From assembly GCF_021129305.1 (NCBI RefSeq), contig NZ_JAJOMB010000012.1, forward strand, positions 62,001-126,000: a stretch of DNA of 64,000 bases, given 5' to 3'. Both the position numbers and the translations under genes were made by a program. Below, one piece after another: positions 1 through 10,325 of the stretch. Source of the DNA: Kineosporia babensis (GTDB lineage: Bacteria > Actinomycetota > Actinomycetes > Actinomycetales > Kineosporiaceae). The notes below the pieces were generated by a model, which was not told the origin of the DNA, made no database searches, and worked only from the letters and a program-made list of their open reading frames with translations. Positions within the stretch are counted from its first letter, which is position 1. Each line of letters opens with the position of its first letter.

Positions 1-1191
1 GGCTCGCTCCTGGCACTCCTCCAGATCGGCGACCACAGGGTAGTAGACCGCCTGGGTCACCAGAACGAACAGAAGCATGCCGCTGAGCCCGAGACCGAAC
101 ACGGTGAAAACCACTCCGCGCGCGCCCAGTCCAGCCCGGCGCATCTCGGCCAGACCGATCAGCACCTTGACCCCGACGAAGCCCGCGGCCAGACCCAGCC
201 CGATGCCGGCCAACCGGAACGGCAGAGCCAGCTCAGACACGATGAGCAGGCCGATCACCATGACGATGAACAGTCGGAGCCGGTCCCGGGTGCGCAGGAC
301 CGAGGCCTTCAACTCCTCGGGAGACTTGCGCTTGGCCTCCGGCAGATGCCAGCCCGGCTGACCGTGCGGCCCCTGCGGGCTCGGCGGCCCGGACTGTTCA
401 GGCCCACCGAGCGGGTACTGGCCCGGCGGGAACTGCCCCGGTGAGGATTGGCCGGCGAGGTGCTGGTCCGGTGGGAACTGTCCAGACGGGTGTTGGCCGG
501 CGGGGTGTTGGTCCGGCGTGAATTGCCCGGCCGGGAACTGCCCAGGCGGGTATGGGCCCGGTGGGTACTGGCCGGCCGGGGACTGGCCTGGCGGGAACTG
601 TCCAGGTGGGTATTGGCCCGGTGAGGGTTGGCCGGTGGGGTGCTGGCCGGGCCAGGGTGCCCCAGGCTCATTTGCTCCGTCCTGGTGCTGGGCGGACGGA
701 GTCTGGCCGGGCGGGGATACCGCTTGGGCAGAAGCGTTCGGCTTGGGCTCGGCCGGGCTCGGGCTGGCGGAGGTTCCCGGCCCGTCGCTCGCGGTTCCGT
801 GGTCGGAGGACTGCTCGGGCGAAGTCTGGTCGGGCGAAGACCGGCCGGGAGCGTCCGGGTTCACGGCGTCGTTCTGGGTGTCTGGCTGGGGGTTGTCCCG
901 GCTGGATTCGGGGTGCTCGTTCTCGGGTGACTGGGCCGGCTGGGCCGGTTGAACCGGGAGCCAGGACGCGGGGATCTCACCGAGGGAGAGCGGCGGACGG
1001 TGCGTGGCCCCGGTCTCGCCGGGCGGGATCGGGCTGGTCCCGGGCTCCGGCGGAACTGTCTCTGGGGCATGCGGGCTCCCTGCGGGGGCGCCGGCCACCT
1101 CGGTGCGGCGGTCGTCGTCCTGCGGCACCGGACGGTTCTCCGGTGCTTCGGGCCAGGTGTTACCCGGCCCGGGGTTCGGGATGCTCGGCAC
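1..1191 (-). CDS. Pro/Gln-rich membrane protein, C-terminus cut by window edge
   Basis: The reading frame runs from a GTG at 1191 to the window edge with no stop, so the last residues are missing. An in-frame stop lies two codons upstream of the GTG and GAGGAG sits just before it, which fixes the start. The first 170 or so residues are acidic and proline-rich. They are followed by about 80 residues of imperfect PGQ repeats (for example PPGQYPPGQFPPGQ). The last 110 visible residues hold a basic stretch (KRKSPEELKASVLRTRDRLR) and three likely membrane segments, ending in a soluble Glu/Cys tail (ADLEECQERA). This layout, a disordered cytoplasmic N-terminus followed by a small membrane domain, is common in actinobacterial proteins of unknown function. 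It is divergent from purN. I do not recognise a specific family. Confidence 0.75.
   Translation of the reverse strand, partial: MPSIPNPGPGNTWPEAPENRPVPQDDDRRTEVAGAPAGSPHAPETVPPEPGTSPIPPGETGATHRPPLSLGEIPASWLPVQPAQPAQSPENEHPESSRDNPQPDTQNDAVNPDAPGRSSPDQTSPEQSSDHGTASDGPGTSASPSPAEPKPNASAQAVSPPGQTPSAQHQDGANEPGAPWPGQHPTGQPSPGQYPPGQFPPGQSPAGQYPPGPYPPGQFPAGQFTPDQHPAGQHPSGQFPPDQHLAGQSSPGQFPPGQYPLGGPEQSGPPSPQGPHGQPGWHLPEAKRKSPEELKASVLRTRDRLRLFIVMVIGLLIVSELALPFRLAGIGLGLAAGFVGVKVLIGLAEMRRAGLGARGVVFTVFGLGLSGMLLFVLVTQAVYYPVVADLEECQERA
415..665 (-). repeat. Tandem PGQ-coding repeat
   Basis: About 250 bases of degenerate 12-15 base units encode alternating PGQ/PDQ/AGQ tripeptides plus Tyr or Phe (PPGQYPPGQFPAGQF and similar). 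The opposite strand shows long open frames rich in Gly, Trp and Cys that are only shadows of this repeat. Such repeats are prone to length change by slippage. Confidence 0.8.
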
Positions 1192-1352
1192 GGCTCCTCA
1201 TCGCTGACTCGGGGCCACCCGGGGGCAGCCGCTCTTCCAAGGTTCTCAAAACATCTTCTACCGGCAGTTCGTGACGGCTGCGCACCGTTCCCGGACCCTT
1301 GTGCGGGGTCCGGCGGGCCGGGACCGGCCCGACCTGGCTATCGTCTCCGTTC

Positions 1353-1997
1353 GTGACCGAGGATCCCCAGGTACCCGCCGACGCCGGAACCAAGGGCGCA
1401 GCCGCGCTACCGCGGGTCGCCGTCATCGTGTCCGGCAGCGGCACTCTGCTGCAGGCACTCTTGGACAACGCACAGGGTTACACCATCAGTTCCGTGCTCT
1501 CGGACCGTGCTGACGCGCTGGGCCTGGAGCGGGCCCGGAAGGCGGGCGTACCCACCGCGGTCGTCCAGCTGAAGGACTTTCCCGACCGCGCGGCCTGGGA
1601 CCGCGGCCTGCTGAAGGCCGTGGACGCGTTCGCACCCGATCTGGTGGTGCTGGCCGGGTTCATGCGGATCCTCGGCGAGCCGCTGCTGAACCGTTACGGC
1701 GGCAAGATCATCAACACCCATCCGGCGCTGCTGCCCGCCTTCCCCGGCGCGCACGGCGTGCGGGACGCGATGGCGCACGGGGTGAAGGTGACCGGCTGCT
1801 CGGTGATCCTGGTCGACGCGGGCACCGACACCGGGCCGATCATCGCCCAGCGGGCCACCGAGGTGCTGGACGAGGACACCGAGGAGACGCTGCACGAGCG
1901 GATCAAGGTGCTGGAGCGGGACCTGCTGGTGGACGTGGTGGAACGGATGGCCACCCAGGGCTGGACGGTGGACGGCCGTAAGGTCCGGCTGAACTGA
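1353..1997 (+). CDS. purN: Phosphoribosylglycinamide formyltransferase (GAR transformylase)
   Basis: Transfers the formyl group of 10-formyl-THF to GAR in the third step of purine synthesis, in the cytoplasm. The N-terminal Rossmann-like glycine loop is VAVIVSGSGTLLQALL. The catalytic Asn and His are in INTHPALLPAFPG and the catalytic Asp in VDAGTDTGPII. At 214 residues it matches the family. The frame is open further upstream, but I chose the GTG at 1353 because upstream residues are unlike the family. It lies 142 bases before purH on the same strand, a normal actinobacterial arrangement. The dedicated formate-releasing enzyme purU is also in this window. Confidence 0.93.
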   Translation: MTEDPQVPADAGTKGAAALPRVAVIVSGSGTLLQALLDNAQGYTISSVLSDRADALGLERARKAGVPTAVVQLKDFPDRAAWDRGLLKAVDAFAPDLVVLAGFMRILGEPLLNRYGGKIINTHPALLPAFPGAHGVRDAMAHGVKVTGCSVILVDAGTDTGPIIAQRATEVLDEDTEETLHERIKVLERDLLVDVVERMATQGWTVDGRKVRLN

Positions 1998-2139
1998 TCC
2001 ACCGCCCCGGTGATCCGGGAGTACCCGGAGGTGTCCCGGGCTGCCACCGGGGGCTGACCCGGAAACCGGCCCTGGAACCGGCCGGAGGGAGCCGACGCCG
2101 GTGCAGAACTGTCGGCGGTAACGGATATCGTCTGGTGCC

Positions 2140-3774
2140 GTGAGTGAAACCACTGCCACCCCTGATTCCGCCGCTGCGGCCTCCCGGCTGCCGATCCGCC
2201 GCGCGCTGGTCTCCGTCTACGACAAGACCGGCCTTGAAGAGCTGGCCCGCGGCCTGCACGAGGCCGGGGTGGCCCTGGTCTCCACCGGTTCCACCGCCGG
2301 GCGGATCGCCGCCGCCGGGGTGCCGGTCACCAAGGTCGAGGACCTGACCGGCTTCCCCGAGTGCCTCGACGGCCGGGTGAAGACGCTGCACCCCAAGGTG
2401 CACGCCGGTCTGCTGGCCGACCGCCGCCTGGACTCGCACGTGCAGCAGCTCGGTGAGCTCGGCGTCGAGCCGTTCGACCTGCTGATCAGCAACCTGTACC
2501 CGTTCACGGCCACGGTCGCCTCCGGCGCCACCCCGGACGAGTGCGTCGAGCAGATCGACATCGGCGGCCCGAGCATGGTGCGCGGCGCGGCCAAGAACCA
2601 CCCTTCGGTCGCCGTCGTGGTCGACCCGGCCCGCTACGCAGATGTTCTGGCCGCGGTCGCCGCGGGCGGCTTCACCCTGGCCGAGCGGCAGCAGCTGGCC
2701 GCCGCCGCGTTCCGGCACACCGCCGAGTACGACGTGGCCGTGGCCTCCTGGATGGGCAGCGTGCTGGCCCCGGCCGAGGACGGCTCGGGCTTCCCGGTCT
2801 GGGCGGGCGCCACGTACCAGCGCGAGGCGGTGCTGCGCTACGGCGAGAACCCGCACCAGAAGGCCGCGCTGTACAAGAGCGAGCGGCCCGGCCTGGCGCA
2901 CGCCGAGCAGCTGCACGGCAAGGAGATGTCGTACAACAACTACGTCGACACCGATGCCGCCTGGCGCGCCGCACACGACCACGGCGAGCTGCCCACGGTC
3001 GCGGTGATCAAGCACAACAACCCGTGCGGCATCGCGGTGGAGAGCGGCTCCGGCGGCGTGGCGGGGGCCCACCTCAAGGCGCACAACTGCGACCCGGTCT
3101 CGGCCTACGGCGGCGTGGTGGCCACCAACCAGCCGGTCAGCGCGGCCATGGCCGAGCAGCTGTCCGAGATCTTCACCGAGGTGGTGGCCGCCCCCGACTT
3201 CGAGCCGGCCGCCCTCGAGGTGCTCACCCGCAAGAAGAACATCCGGCTGCTGAAGGTGCCCGCTGCTTCCCCGGCCGTCGAGGCAGTTGAATCAAGGCCG
3301 ATCAGCGGCGGCCTGCTGCTGCAGAACGTCGACCGGATCGACGCCAGCGCCGGTGACGTCGAGGCCACCGGGGGCGACGAGCCCTCGAAGTGGACGCTGG
3401 TCGCCGGTTCCCCGGCCGACGAGGCCACCCTGACCGACCTGGAGTTCGCCTGGCGGGCGATCCGCGCGGTCAAGTCCAACGCCATCCTGCTGGCCGACGG
3501 CGGAGCCAGCGTCGGCATCGGGATGGGCCAGGTCAACCGGGTCGACTCGTGCCGCCTGGCGGTCGAGCGGGCTGGCACCGACCGGGCCAAGGGCGCGGTC
3601 GCCGCGTCCGACGCCTTCTTCCCGTTCGCGGACGGCCTGCAGGTGCTGCTCGAGGCCGGCGTGCGCGCGGTGATCCAGCCCGGCGGCTCGATCCGGGACG
3701 AGGAGGTCATCGCGGCCGCGCAGGCCGCCGGGGTGACCATGTACCTCACCGGTACCCGGCACTTCGCCCACTGA
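2140..3774 (+). CDS. purH: Bifunctional AICAR transformylase / IMP cyclohydrolase
   Basis: Catalyses the last two steps of IMP synthesis. The N-terminal MGS-like cyclohydrolase domain begins [20 protein letters not shown] and contains STGSTAGRI and [16 protein letters not shown]. The C-terminal AICARFT domain contains [12 protein letters not shown], the Lys-His pair in [11 protein letters not shown], and [10 protein letters not shown] near the end. Length is 544 residues, slightly longer than usual because of a Gly-Asp-rich insert near residues 390-425 ([18 protein letters not shown]). The start is GTG at 2140. It is followed after 19 bases by the DUF3017 gene, so the two are probably co-transcribed. 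Confidence 0.96.
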   Translation: MSETTATPDSAAAASRLPIRRALVSVYDKTGLEELARGLHEAGVALVSTGSTAGRIAAAGVPVTKVEDLTGFPECLDGRVKTLHPKVHAGLLADRRLDSHVQQLGELGVEPFDLLISNLYPFTATVASGATPDECVEQIDIGGPSMVRGAAKNHPSVAVVVDPARYADVLAAVAAGGFTLAERQQLAAAAFRHTAEYDVAVASWMGSVLAPAEDGSGFPVWAGATYQREAVLRYGENPHQKAALYKSERPGLAHAEQLHGKEMSYNNYVDTDAAWRAAHDHGELPTVAVIKHNNPCGIAVESGSGGVAGAHLKAHNCDPVSAYGGVVATNQPVSAAMAEQLSEIFTEVVAAPDFEPAALEVLTRKKNIRLLKVPAASPAVEAVESRPISGGLLLQNVDRIDASAGDVEATGGDEPSKWTLVAGSPADEATLTDLEFAWRAIRAVKSNAILLADGGASVGIGMGQVNRVDSCRLAVERAGTDRAKGAVAASDAFFPFADGLQVLLEAGVRAVIQPGGSIRDEEVIAAAQAAGVTMYLTGTRHFAH

Positions 3775-3793
3775 TCAGGACGGACGGGGCACA

Positions 3794-4090
3794 GTGAGCA
3801 TCGGGGAGCTGAACAGGGTGGACGGTCCGTCGCTAGCGGTTCGCCGGACCGCGTTCCTGGTGGTGCTGCTGCTGGTCGCGGCCTCGCTGCCGCTGACCCT
3901 GCTGATCAGTTTCAAGGTCGGTGGCTTCGTGCTCGCCCTGGCCGCGCTGGCCGGCGGCACCGCTCGCGCGGTGCTGCCGGACCACCTCTGCCTGGGCCTG
4001 CTGGTCCGCTCCCGTCAGCAGGACGTCCTGACGATGTATGTCCTGGGCGTCGCGATTGCGCTGTTGGCGTGGAAAGTTCCCGGTGGGTGA
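3794..4090 (+). CDS. DUF3017 family small membrane protein
   Basis: A 98-residue protein with three predicted hydrophobic helices: residues about 20-38, 43-60 and 78-95. The start is GTG at 3794, 19 bases after purH. A DUF3017 protein downstream of purH is a recurring actinobacterial arrangement, and the length and helix pattern fit. The function is unknown. Family assignment rests on context and general pattern rather than a diagnostic motif. Confidence 0.75.
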   Translation: MSIGELNRVDGPSLAVRRTAFLVVLLLVAASLPLTLLISFKVGGFVLALAALAGGTARAVLPDHLCLGLLVRSRQQDVLTMYVLGVAIALLAWKVPGG

Positions 4091-4265
4091 CCCCGCACCG
4101 GAGAGGTGAGCGCTTAGGCTGACCTGAGGGTCGCCGGACGATCCCGGATCGTGATGCAACGCCGGTCCGGGGTGGAGCGTTCTGCAAGGTGCGGGCCCTC
4201 CCGGGCCCGCGCAAAGCCCAGATGCCGGAGCGGCGTCCGGGGGGAACTGACGCGAAAGGGATCCG

Positions 4266-5522
4266 ATGAGCGAGCCTACGAGCCCCGGTTTTCAGGCTGC
4301 TGCCAGGCTGGAGCCGCCAGCCCCGGCCGCGCCCTCGCTGACCCTGTCCGCGCCCGAGCCACCGCCCGCCATCGCGCAGACCCAGGCCCCTGAGCTGGCC
4401 CCGGCCGTCGACCCGGCCGCCCTGCCCGGTCTGGACGCCAAGGTGGACGACTACATCGGCTCGCTGATGACCGCCGACCCCAAGTCGCCGGAGTTCGCCA
4501 GCCGCACCAACGACGTGCGGACCATGGGCGACACCGACATCCGGGAGGCCGCCGACAGCTCCAACCGGCTGCTCCAGGTGCCGGTGAAGGCGCTGAACGA
4601 GGGCGGGCTGTCGCAGGGCTCCAAGGTCGGTGCCACGCTGATCGAGCTGCGCCGCACGGTCGAGGACCTCGACCCCAAGGGTGCGCAGGGCAGCAAGAAG
4701 TTCCTCGGGATGATCCCGTTCGGCAACAAGATCCGGGACTACTTCCAGCGCTACCAGAGCGCGCAGGAGCAGCTCAACGCGATCATCCAGGCGCTGTACA
4801 ACGGCCAGGACGAGCTGCGCCGCGACAACGCCTCGCTGAACCAGGAGAAGCAGCAGCTGTGGACCACGATGGCCCGGCTGAACCAGTACATCTACGTGGC
4901 CGAGCGGCTGGACGCGCGGCTGTCCGCGCAGATCGCCGAGTTCGAGGCCACTGACCCGCAGCGGGCCAAGGCGCTGCGCGAGGACGTGCTGTTCTACGTC
5001 CGGCAGAAGCACCAGGACCTGCTCACCCAGCTGGCCGTCTCGATCCAGGGCTACCTGGCCATGGACATCATCATCAAGAACAACCTGGAGCTGATCAAGG
5101 GCGTCGACCGGGCCACCACCACCACGGTCTCGGCCCTGCGCACCGCCGTGATCGTGGCCCAGGCGCTGTCGAACCAGCAGCTGGTGCTGGACCAGATCAC
5201 CGCGCTGAACAGCACCACCTCGCGAATGATCGAGAGCACCTCGGAGATGCTGAAGGACAACTCGGCGCGGATCCAGGCCGGCGCCGCCTCGGCCGCGGTC
5301 GGCCTGCCCGAGCTGCAGAAGGCCTTCGCCAACATCTACGCCACGATGGACGCGATCGACACCTTCAAGGTGCAGGCGCTGGACACGATGGCCGCCACCA
5401 TCGGCACGCTGGAGACCGAGACCACCAAGGCCCGCGGCTACCTGGACCGGGTGCACGCCAACGATCAGCGCACCGCCCAGGCCGAACGCGGCGGCTCGCT
5501 GGACCTGGGCATCGGTCGCTGA
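4266..5522 (+). CDS. TelA-family toxic anion resistance protein
   Basis: A soluble, almost entirely helical 418-residue protein. After a Pro/Ala-rich tail of about 55 residues come the features typical of TelA/KlaA: KVDDYIGSL, the segment SKKFLGMIPFGNKIRDYFQRY, a long coiled coil around residues 150-240 (LNQEKQQLWTTMARLNQYIY), and alternating polar helices to the C-terminus. TelA proteins are linked to tellurite and envelope-stress resistance, but their biochemistry is unsettled. The start ATG at 4266 follows GAAAGGGA. It opens a same-strand gene run that leads into the PknG locus, suggesting a role in that signalling unit rather than tellurite resistance as such. Confidence 0.88.
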   Translation: MSEPTSPGFQAAARLEPPAPAAPSLTLSAPEPPPAIAQTQAPELAPAVDPAALPGLDAKVDDYIGSLMTADPKSPEFASRTNDVRTMGDTDIREAADSSNRLLQVPVKALNEGGLSQGSKVGATLIELRRTVEDLDPKGAQGSKKFLGMIPFGNKIRDYFQRYQSAQEQLNAIIQALYNGQDELRRDNASLNQEKQQLWTTMARLNQYIYVAERLDARLSAQIAEFEATDPQRAKALREDVLFYVRQKHQDLLTQLAVSIQGYLAMDIIIKNNLELIKGVDRATTTTVSALRTAVIVAQALSNQQLVLDQITALNSTTSRMIESTSEMLKDNSARIQAGAASAAVGLPELQKAFANIYATMDAIDTFKVQALDTMAATIGTLETETTKARGYLDRVHANDQRTAQAERGGSLDLGIGR

Positions 5523-5779
5523 GGAGAGCACAACGGCAGGGGCGGGGAAGCACGTGCGGACGGGAACAACGGACGCGGCGGGGTGGGCGCGGCGGTCCGG
5601 CGCCGGTGCCGTCCGGGCGAGCAGAGCAACAGAAGCTCGAAGAGCGGCTGGTGTGAGCAGGGTAGGCGGCGCACGAAGAACGGCCGGCGTGGGCAGGGGA
5701 GCCGACGCGGGCAGAGCGGCAGAGGTAAGCACCAGTTGTGGAGCTGAAGAGCTGATCATGCGTACAGAACGGGGCGGTC

Positions 5780-6445
5780 GTGGCCTTCGGTGACTGGCTC
5801 GGCCGGATGTTCGGCCGCGAGCCCGAGCCGGAGGCCCCCCGGCTGGAGCTGCCCAAGGTCAAGACCAGCGAGGAACTCCTGGTCGAGCTCGCCGAGTTCG
5901 AGCAGGAGATCGCCGAGCGGGTGCCCACCATGGTCCTGTCCCGGGTGGCCCGGGTGGCCTCGATCGTGCGTGACATCGTTCCCCGGCTCGACCAGCTCGG
6001 CGCCGGCAGCTACCAGGCGCACACCGTGGTCGCCACCGCCACCAGCTACCTGCCCGAGGCGGTCGGCGGTTATCTGCGGCTGCCCCGGTCCTGGGCCGAC
6101 ACCCGGCCGATCGCCAACGGCAAGACGGCGCTGCTCGTGCTGTGCGACCAGCTCGACCTGCTCGGCTACAAGATGGACCAGATCCTGGACGCGGTGGTCC
6201 GGGCCGATGCGGCCGCGCTGATCGCGCACGGCCAGTTCCTCGCCGAGAAGTTCGGCGCGGGATCGGGTCTGGAGCTCGGTGAGATCACCGCACCATCCCA
6301 ACCGGGCCAGGCGCCGCCGCCGTTGTCGCAGGCACCGCCCCCGGCCACCTCGTCCGTTGCTCAGCCGGATCTTGAGGACGAACCGACGGATCCGGGCCGT
6401 ACGCCGCCGGCGCGCCGGCTCGAACCACCATCGGGGACGGCATGA
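5780..6445 (+). CDS. Uncharacterised protein of the PknG-linked cluster
   Basis: A 221-residue protein starting with GTG at 5780. The N-terminus ([18 protein letters not shown]) is amphipathic and could touch the membrane. Residues 30-165 are helical without clear membrane segments ([38 protein letters not shown]). The last 55 residues are Pro/Ala/Gln-rich and probably disordered. Its stop overlaps the start of the AAA+ gene in ATGA, so translation is probably coupled. I do not recognise the family. Position next to TelA and an AAA+ ATPase suggests a partner of one of them. Confidence 0.8.
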   Translation: MAFGDWLGRMFGREPEPEAPRLELPKVKTSEELLVELAEFEQEIAERVPTMVLSRVARVASIVRDIVPRLDQLGAGSYQAHTVVATATSYLPEAVGGYLRLPRSWADTRPIANGKTALLVLCDQLDLLGYKMDQILDAVVRADAAALIAHGQFLAEKFGAGSGLELGEITAPSQPGQAPPPLSQAPPPATSSVAQPDLEDEPTDPGRTPPARRLEPPSGTA

Positions 6446-8007
6446 ACGATCGCCACGAACTCGTCCCGGCGCTGCAGCAGCTCGCCGCCGTCGGCACAGC
6501 CGCCGGGCTGGACGAAGCTCAAGTGCAGTCCGAGGGAGCGGCTTTCGCGGCCGCCATCGCCGAATCGGCCACCGGCGCCGCTCAGGCCTGGGGTGCCGCG
6601 CTGGGCCGCACGGTGCAGGACTTCTTCGACGCGGCCAGCAGCGCCCGGCGCTGGCGCAACGCCCCCACCGCACTGCTGATCCAGCTGGTGCACAGCGGAT
6701 CCGATCGGGCCGGAGACTACGCCAAGGCGCTCACCGAAGTGGCCTCCGCCGCCTGCTCACTGGGCGAACCGGCGATGCGGGTGGTGGCCAACGCCTCGGC
6801 TGCCTCCGGCGCACAACTGGCGGGGGCCAATCTCCATCCGGGCAGCCAGCAACCACCTGGGTCCACGGCCCTCACGCCGGCGAGCCAAACGTCCCCAGTT
6901 CCAGGGTTTCCGCAGATTCCGACCCTGCCCGCACCGGCTCCGTTCGCCCCGGTCTCGGTCCAGGACCTGCCCGGCGGCTGGCGTTTCACCGGGGGCCAGG
7001 ATCCGAGCACCCCGCTCCAGCCGACCCCGGGCGCAACCTCTGCTCAGCAGCCTCAGGCACCCACAGCGTCTGCAGTTGAAGAACCGAAAGAGCCCGAGGT
7101 ACCGCCCAAGACGCTGGAAGAGCTGCTCGCCGAACTCGACGAGCTGATCGGCCTGACCTCGGTGAAGAACGAGATCCACCGGCAGGCCCAGCTGCTGCGG
7201 GTGGAAAAACTACGTGCCGAGGCCGGTCTGCGCAGTGTCACGATCACCCGGCACCTGGTGTTCAACGGCAACCCCGGCACTGGCAAGACCACGGTGGCCC
7301 GGCTGGTGGCGGGCATCTACCGCGCGCTGGGCCTGCTGGCTCAGGGGCATCTGATCGAGGTCGACCGTTCGGAACTGGTGGCGGGTTACCTCGGCCAGAC
7401 CGCGCCGAAGACCGCCGAGGTGGTCAAGAGCGCGCTCGGTGGGGTGCTGTTCATCGACGAGGCGTACTCGCTGGCCGGGGACGACTACGGCACCGAGGCG
7501 ATCGACACGCTGGTCAAGGAGATGGAGGACCATCGCGACGACCTGGTCGTGATCGTCGCCGGATACCCGCTCCCGATGGCCGGTTTCATCTCCAGCAACC
7601 CGGGTCTTTCCAGCCGTTTCCGAACCACGATCGAGTTCGGTGACTACACCGACGACGAGCTCGAGCAGATCTTCCTGATGCACGCCGGTAACGCCGACTA
7701 CGTGGTGGAGGAGGACGCCCGCCAGCGGTTCCGCGAACTGCTGCCGGACGAGCGTCCGGTCGGGTTCGGCAACGGACGCTGGGCCCGCAACGTGCTCGAG
7801 GCCGCGATCGGCCACCAGGCCTGGCGGCTGCGCGAGGTCGAGACACCCACCGTGGAGCAGCTGCGCCAACTGCTGCCCAGCGATCTGGACGGCAGTGAAC
7901 ACCCGGCGGACGAAACTGCCGGAACCGAAAGCAACGAATCGCCCGAGGCGGACGTCAACACGGATGTGAGCGCTCCCGAGACCACCGGCCAGGAGAGTGC
8001 GCAGTGA
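6442..8007 (+). CDS. CbbX/CfxQ-type AAA+ ATPase with extended N-terminus
   Basis: A 521-residue ATPase. Residues 1-120 are a helical Ala-rich domain and residues 130-225 a Pro/Gln-rich linker. From about 225 follows an AAA+ module: [18 protein letters not shown], Walker [10 protein letters not shown] near 276-284, Walker [14 protein letters not shown] near 335, a sensor region VIVAGYP, and the arginine-finger-like [14 protein letters not shown]. The CbbX family includes Rubisco activases and the EccA ATPases of type VII secretion; no Rubisco or ESX genes are near, so the substrate is unknown. It overlaps both neighbours by 4 bases (ATGA and GTGA), indicating a tightly coupled operon. Confidence 0.9.
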   Translation: MNDRHELVPALQQLAAVGTAAGLDEAQVQSEGAAFAAAIAESATGAAQAWGAALGRTVQDFFDAASSARRWRNAPTALLIQLVHSGSDRAGDYAKALTEVASAACSLGEPAMRVVANASAASGAQLAGANLHPGSQQPPGSTALTPASQTSPVPGFPQIPTLPAPAPFAPVSVQDLPGGWRFTGGQDPSTPLQPTPGATSAQQPQAPTASAVEEPKEPEVPPKTLEELLAELDELIGLTSVKNEIHRQAQLLRVEKLRAEAGLRSVTITRHLVFNGNPGTGKTTVARLVAGIYRALGLLAQGHLIEVDRSELVAGYLGQTAPKTAEVVKSALGGVLFIDEAYSLAGDDYGTEAIDTLVKEMEDHRDDLVVIVAGYPLPMAGFISSNPGLSSRFRTTIEFGDYTDDELEQIFLMHAGNADYVVEEDARQRFRELLPDERPVGFGNGRWARNVLEAAIGHQAWRLREVETPTVEQLRQLLPSDLDGSEHPADETAGTESNESPEADVNTDVSAPETTGQESAQ

Positions 8008-9302
8008 GCCAAACCGTCGTTCCGGCCCCCGTGTTCACGCGCAACGTCCCGGCCCCACCGCCCAGCCGTCTGGCCGAGGCGAGCCAGGCCATCCGGGCCT
8101 CGCTCTCCGGCAGCCCGGGCCGGTTGCGCCTGATCTCGCTGGGCGCCGTGGCCTGCGTGGTGCTCTCCGCCCTGCTCGGCGGGTGGGCCCTGCAGATGCG
8201 CGCCTCCGCGCTCGACCGGGCCGCCGCGTCCTCTGCTCATCTCTTGCTCCTCCAGGACGTGCAGACCAAATTGGCCCAGGCCGACGCGGCCGCGACGAAC
8301 TCGTACCTTGGTTTCGGGCTCGAGCCGCAGGAGCAGCGCCTCACCTATCTGGCTGCGCTGAGCGACGCCTCGATCGAACTGGCCGAGGCCGCCCGGCACA
8401 GCGGGGCCGACGCGCAGGCCTTGGGCCAGGCGAACGCCGCGCTCAACCGCTACTCGGCCTACGTGGCCTCGGCCCGGGCGAACAACCGGGAGGGCAATCC
8501 GGTCGGGGCGAACTACCTGGAGTCCGCCAGCAACCTGATGCGGGACAAGATCATCCCGCCGCTGCAGGAGCGCGCGGACGCCGATACGGCTGACGTGAAG
8601 AGCGCGTTCTCGCAGGGTGCGAACGCTCGCTGGTTGCTGCTCCTGGCCGCGGTGATCGGCGTCGGCGGCCTGGTCTACGCGCAGGTTCTCCTCACCCGGC
8701 ACTCGCACCGCTACGTCAATCTGCCCGCCGCGGCGTCCACCCTGGGGCTGGTCGTGGTGCTGATCGGGGCCGCGGTGGTGATGTCCTCGGCGCAGAGCGA
8801 GGCCAGCGATGTCCGGGACGGGCCGCTGAACCACGCGATCGGTCTGAGCACCTCCCGCGTGGCCGCCTTCGATGCCAAGGCTCAGGAGAGCCTCACCCTG
8901 ATCAACCGGGGCTCGGCCGATGAGGAGGACAAGGCCTGGAACGACGCCTTCGACAAGGCGGTCGACAGCCTGGACGAGCGGATCTACTTCACCGCCAAGA
9001 CACAGCTGGACGAGTACGGCACGGCGCACCAGGCGATCAACCAGACCGACGTGGACGGCGACTGGGACACCGCGGTCAAACAGGCGATCAGCACGGCCGA
9101 CGGTTCGGTGAACGACCTGTTCCAGAGTTATTCCGACACCACCCAGAAAGACCTGGAGACTCAGGCGACGGCCGCCTCGGACCGGCTGGGCGACGCGAAC
9201 GACCGGTTGCTGCCGGTGGCCCTGATCCTGCTGGTGGTCGGCCTGCTCTGCGCGGGCGGCGTCTGGTGGGGAGTCTCGCTCCGACTCGACGAGTACCGGT
9301 GA
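8004..9302 (+). CDS. GlnX-like four-helix membrane sensor protein
   Basis: A 432-residue protein with four predicted membrane helices (about 42-63, 209-229, 240-262 and 403-425). These create two large extracytoplasmic helical domains of about 145 and 140 residues, with a short cytoplasmic loop between helices 2 and 3. This topology, with a GlnH-like binding protein next and PknG two genes on, matches GlnX of mycobacteria and corynebacteria, which relays external Asp/Glu sensing from GlnH to PknG. The assignment is by topology and gene order. It starts GTG at 8004 in a GTGA overlap and ends overlapping the GlnH-like gene. Confidence 0.82.
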   Translation: MSQTVVPAPVFTRNVPAPPPSRLAEASQAIRASLSGSPGRLRLISLGAVACVVLSALLGGWALQMRASALDRAAASSAHLLLLQDVQTKLAQADAAATNSYLGFGLEPQEQRLTYLAALSDASIELAEAARHSGADAQALGQANAALNRYSAYVASARANNREGNPVGANYLESASNLMRDKIIPPLQERADADTADVKSAFSQGANARWLLLLAAVIGVGGLVYAQVLLTRHSHRYVNLPAAASTLGLVVVLIGAAVVMSSAQSEASDVRDGPLNHAIGLSTSRVAAFDAKAQESLTLINRGSADEEDKAWNDAFDKAVDSLDERIYFTAKTQLDEYGTAHQAINQTDVDGDWDTAVKQAISTADGSVNDLFQSYSDTTQKDLETQATAASDRLGDANDRLLPVALILLVVGLLCAGGVWWGVSLRLDEYR

Positions 9303-10279
9303 TGGTGATGAATCTTTCCAAGCGCGCTCTGACCGCCACTGCCGCCGGCGTTCTGCTGCTGGCCGGCTGCGGCGCGGCCCCGACGGCCACCATCCAGGCT
9401 CAGCCCGCGGCCGCGGTCCTGGCCGCCACCGAGGTGGAGACGTGCAGCCAGGACGGTCTGTCCGCCACTGCCTCGTTCGCTCCGGACGGCATCAGCACCA
9501 ACCCCAGCTCCTGGTCCGACGAGTCGACCATGGGCAAGATCCGCAAGTCCGGGAAGCTCGTGGTCGGCGTGGCCGGGGACGTGAAGCTCTGGGGCTCGCG
9601 CAACTCCCAGACCGGTCAGCTCGAGGGCTTCGACATCGACGTGCTCAAGCGGATCGCCACCGAGATCGGCCCGGGCCTCAAGATCGAGTACAAGGTGATC
9701 AACTTCGCCGAGCGCCAGCCCGCCCTGATCGACGGCGACGTGCAGCTGGTGGCCCACACCATGACGATGACCTGCCCCCGCTGGTTCGACGAGAACGCGA
9801 TCAACTTCTCCACCGAGTACTACCGGGCCGGGCAGAAGGTGCTGGTCCGCAGCGACTCCAAGGCCACCACCCTGGCCGATCTCGAGGGCCAGAAGATCTG
9901 CGCGGCAACCGGATCCACCAGCCTGGCCAACCTGAAGGAACAGGGCGGCGACCCGCTGGAGGTCAGCGACGTCGGCGACTGCCTGGTGAAGTTCCAGGAG
10001 GGCGAGGTCATCGCGATCACCAGCGACGACACCGTGCTGGCGGGCTTCGCCGCACAGGATCCGTACGCCGAGGTGAAGGGCGAGGCGATCACCGAGGTGC
10101 CCTACGGCGTGGGCATCGCCCCGGACGACGTCGAGTTCACCCAGTTCGTGAACGCGGTGCTGGAGGAGATGCGCTCGGACGGCACGCTGCAACGGCTCAC
10201 CGACAAGTACATGGCCGGCACCGGCGAGCTGCCGGCGGTGCCGAAGGCCGTCTACGGCCGTAAAGTCGACGGCCGGTGA
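9302..10279 (+). CDS. GlnH-like amino-acid-binding lipoprotein
   Basis: A periplasmic binding protein of the polar amino acid type, 325 residues. I chose the ATG at 9302, overlapping the upstream stop, because it gives a lipoprotein signal with lipobox LLAGC. The mature part has a type II binding fold: KLVVGVAGDVKLWGSRN, QLEGFDIDVLKRIA, then ICAATGSTSLANL and AITSDDTVLAGFA. There is no ABC permease or ATPase nearby; instead it sits beside the GlnX-like and PknG genes. This supports a sensory role, presenting bound Asp or Glu to the GlnX-like protein, instead of import. Confidence 0.88.
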   Translation: MVMNLSKRALTATAAGVLLLAGCGAAPTATIQAQPAAAVLAATEVETCSQDGLSATASFAPDGISTNPSSWSDESTMGKIRKSGKLVVGVAGDVKLWGSRNSQTGQLEGFDIDVLKRIATEIGPGLKIEYKVINFAERQPALIDGDVQLVAHTMTMTCPRWFDENAINFSTEYYRAGQKVLVRSDSKATTLADLEGQKICAATGSTSLANLKEQGGDPLEVSDVGDCLVKFQEGEVIAITSDDTVLAGFAAQDPYAEVKGEAITEVPYGVGIAPDDVEFTQFVNAVLEEMRSDGTLQRLTDKYMAGTGELPAVPKAVYGRKVDGR

Positions 10280-10325
10280 CCCTGGTGCAGCGCAAGCAGT
10301 GCGCAGCGTGGTCGAATTGCCCACG

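Noticed and set aside
518-1356. Several long plus-strand frames rich in Gly, Trp, Cys or Arg
   Set aside because: They are antisense shadows of the PGQ-repeat protein on the minus strand, which has a consistent frame, start and membrane domain.
2541-3290. Long Arg/Gly-rich frames inside purH and similar frames inside most other genes
   Set aside because: Antisense or frame-shifted shadows of well-supported genes with clear family motifs.
5523-5779. A frame of 79 residues with Arg/Ala/Gly repeats (RAAGVSRVGG, RTAGVGRGAD)
   Set aside because: It overlaps the start of the next gene, shows no folded-protein composition and no ribosome site; the short imperfect repeat looks like GC-rich leader DNA.
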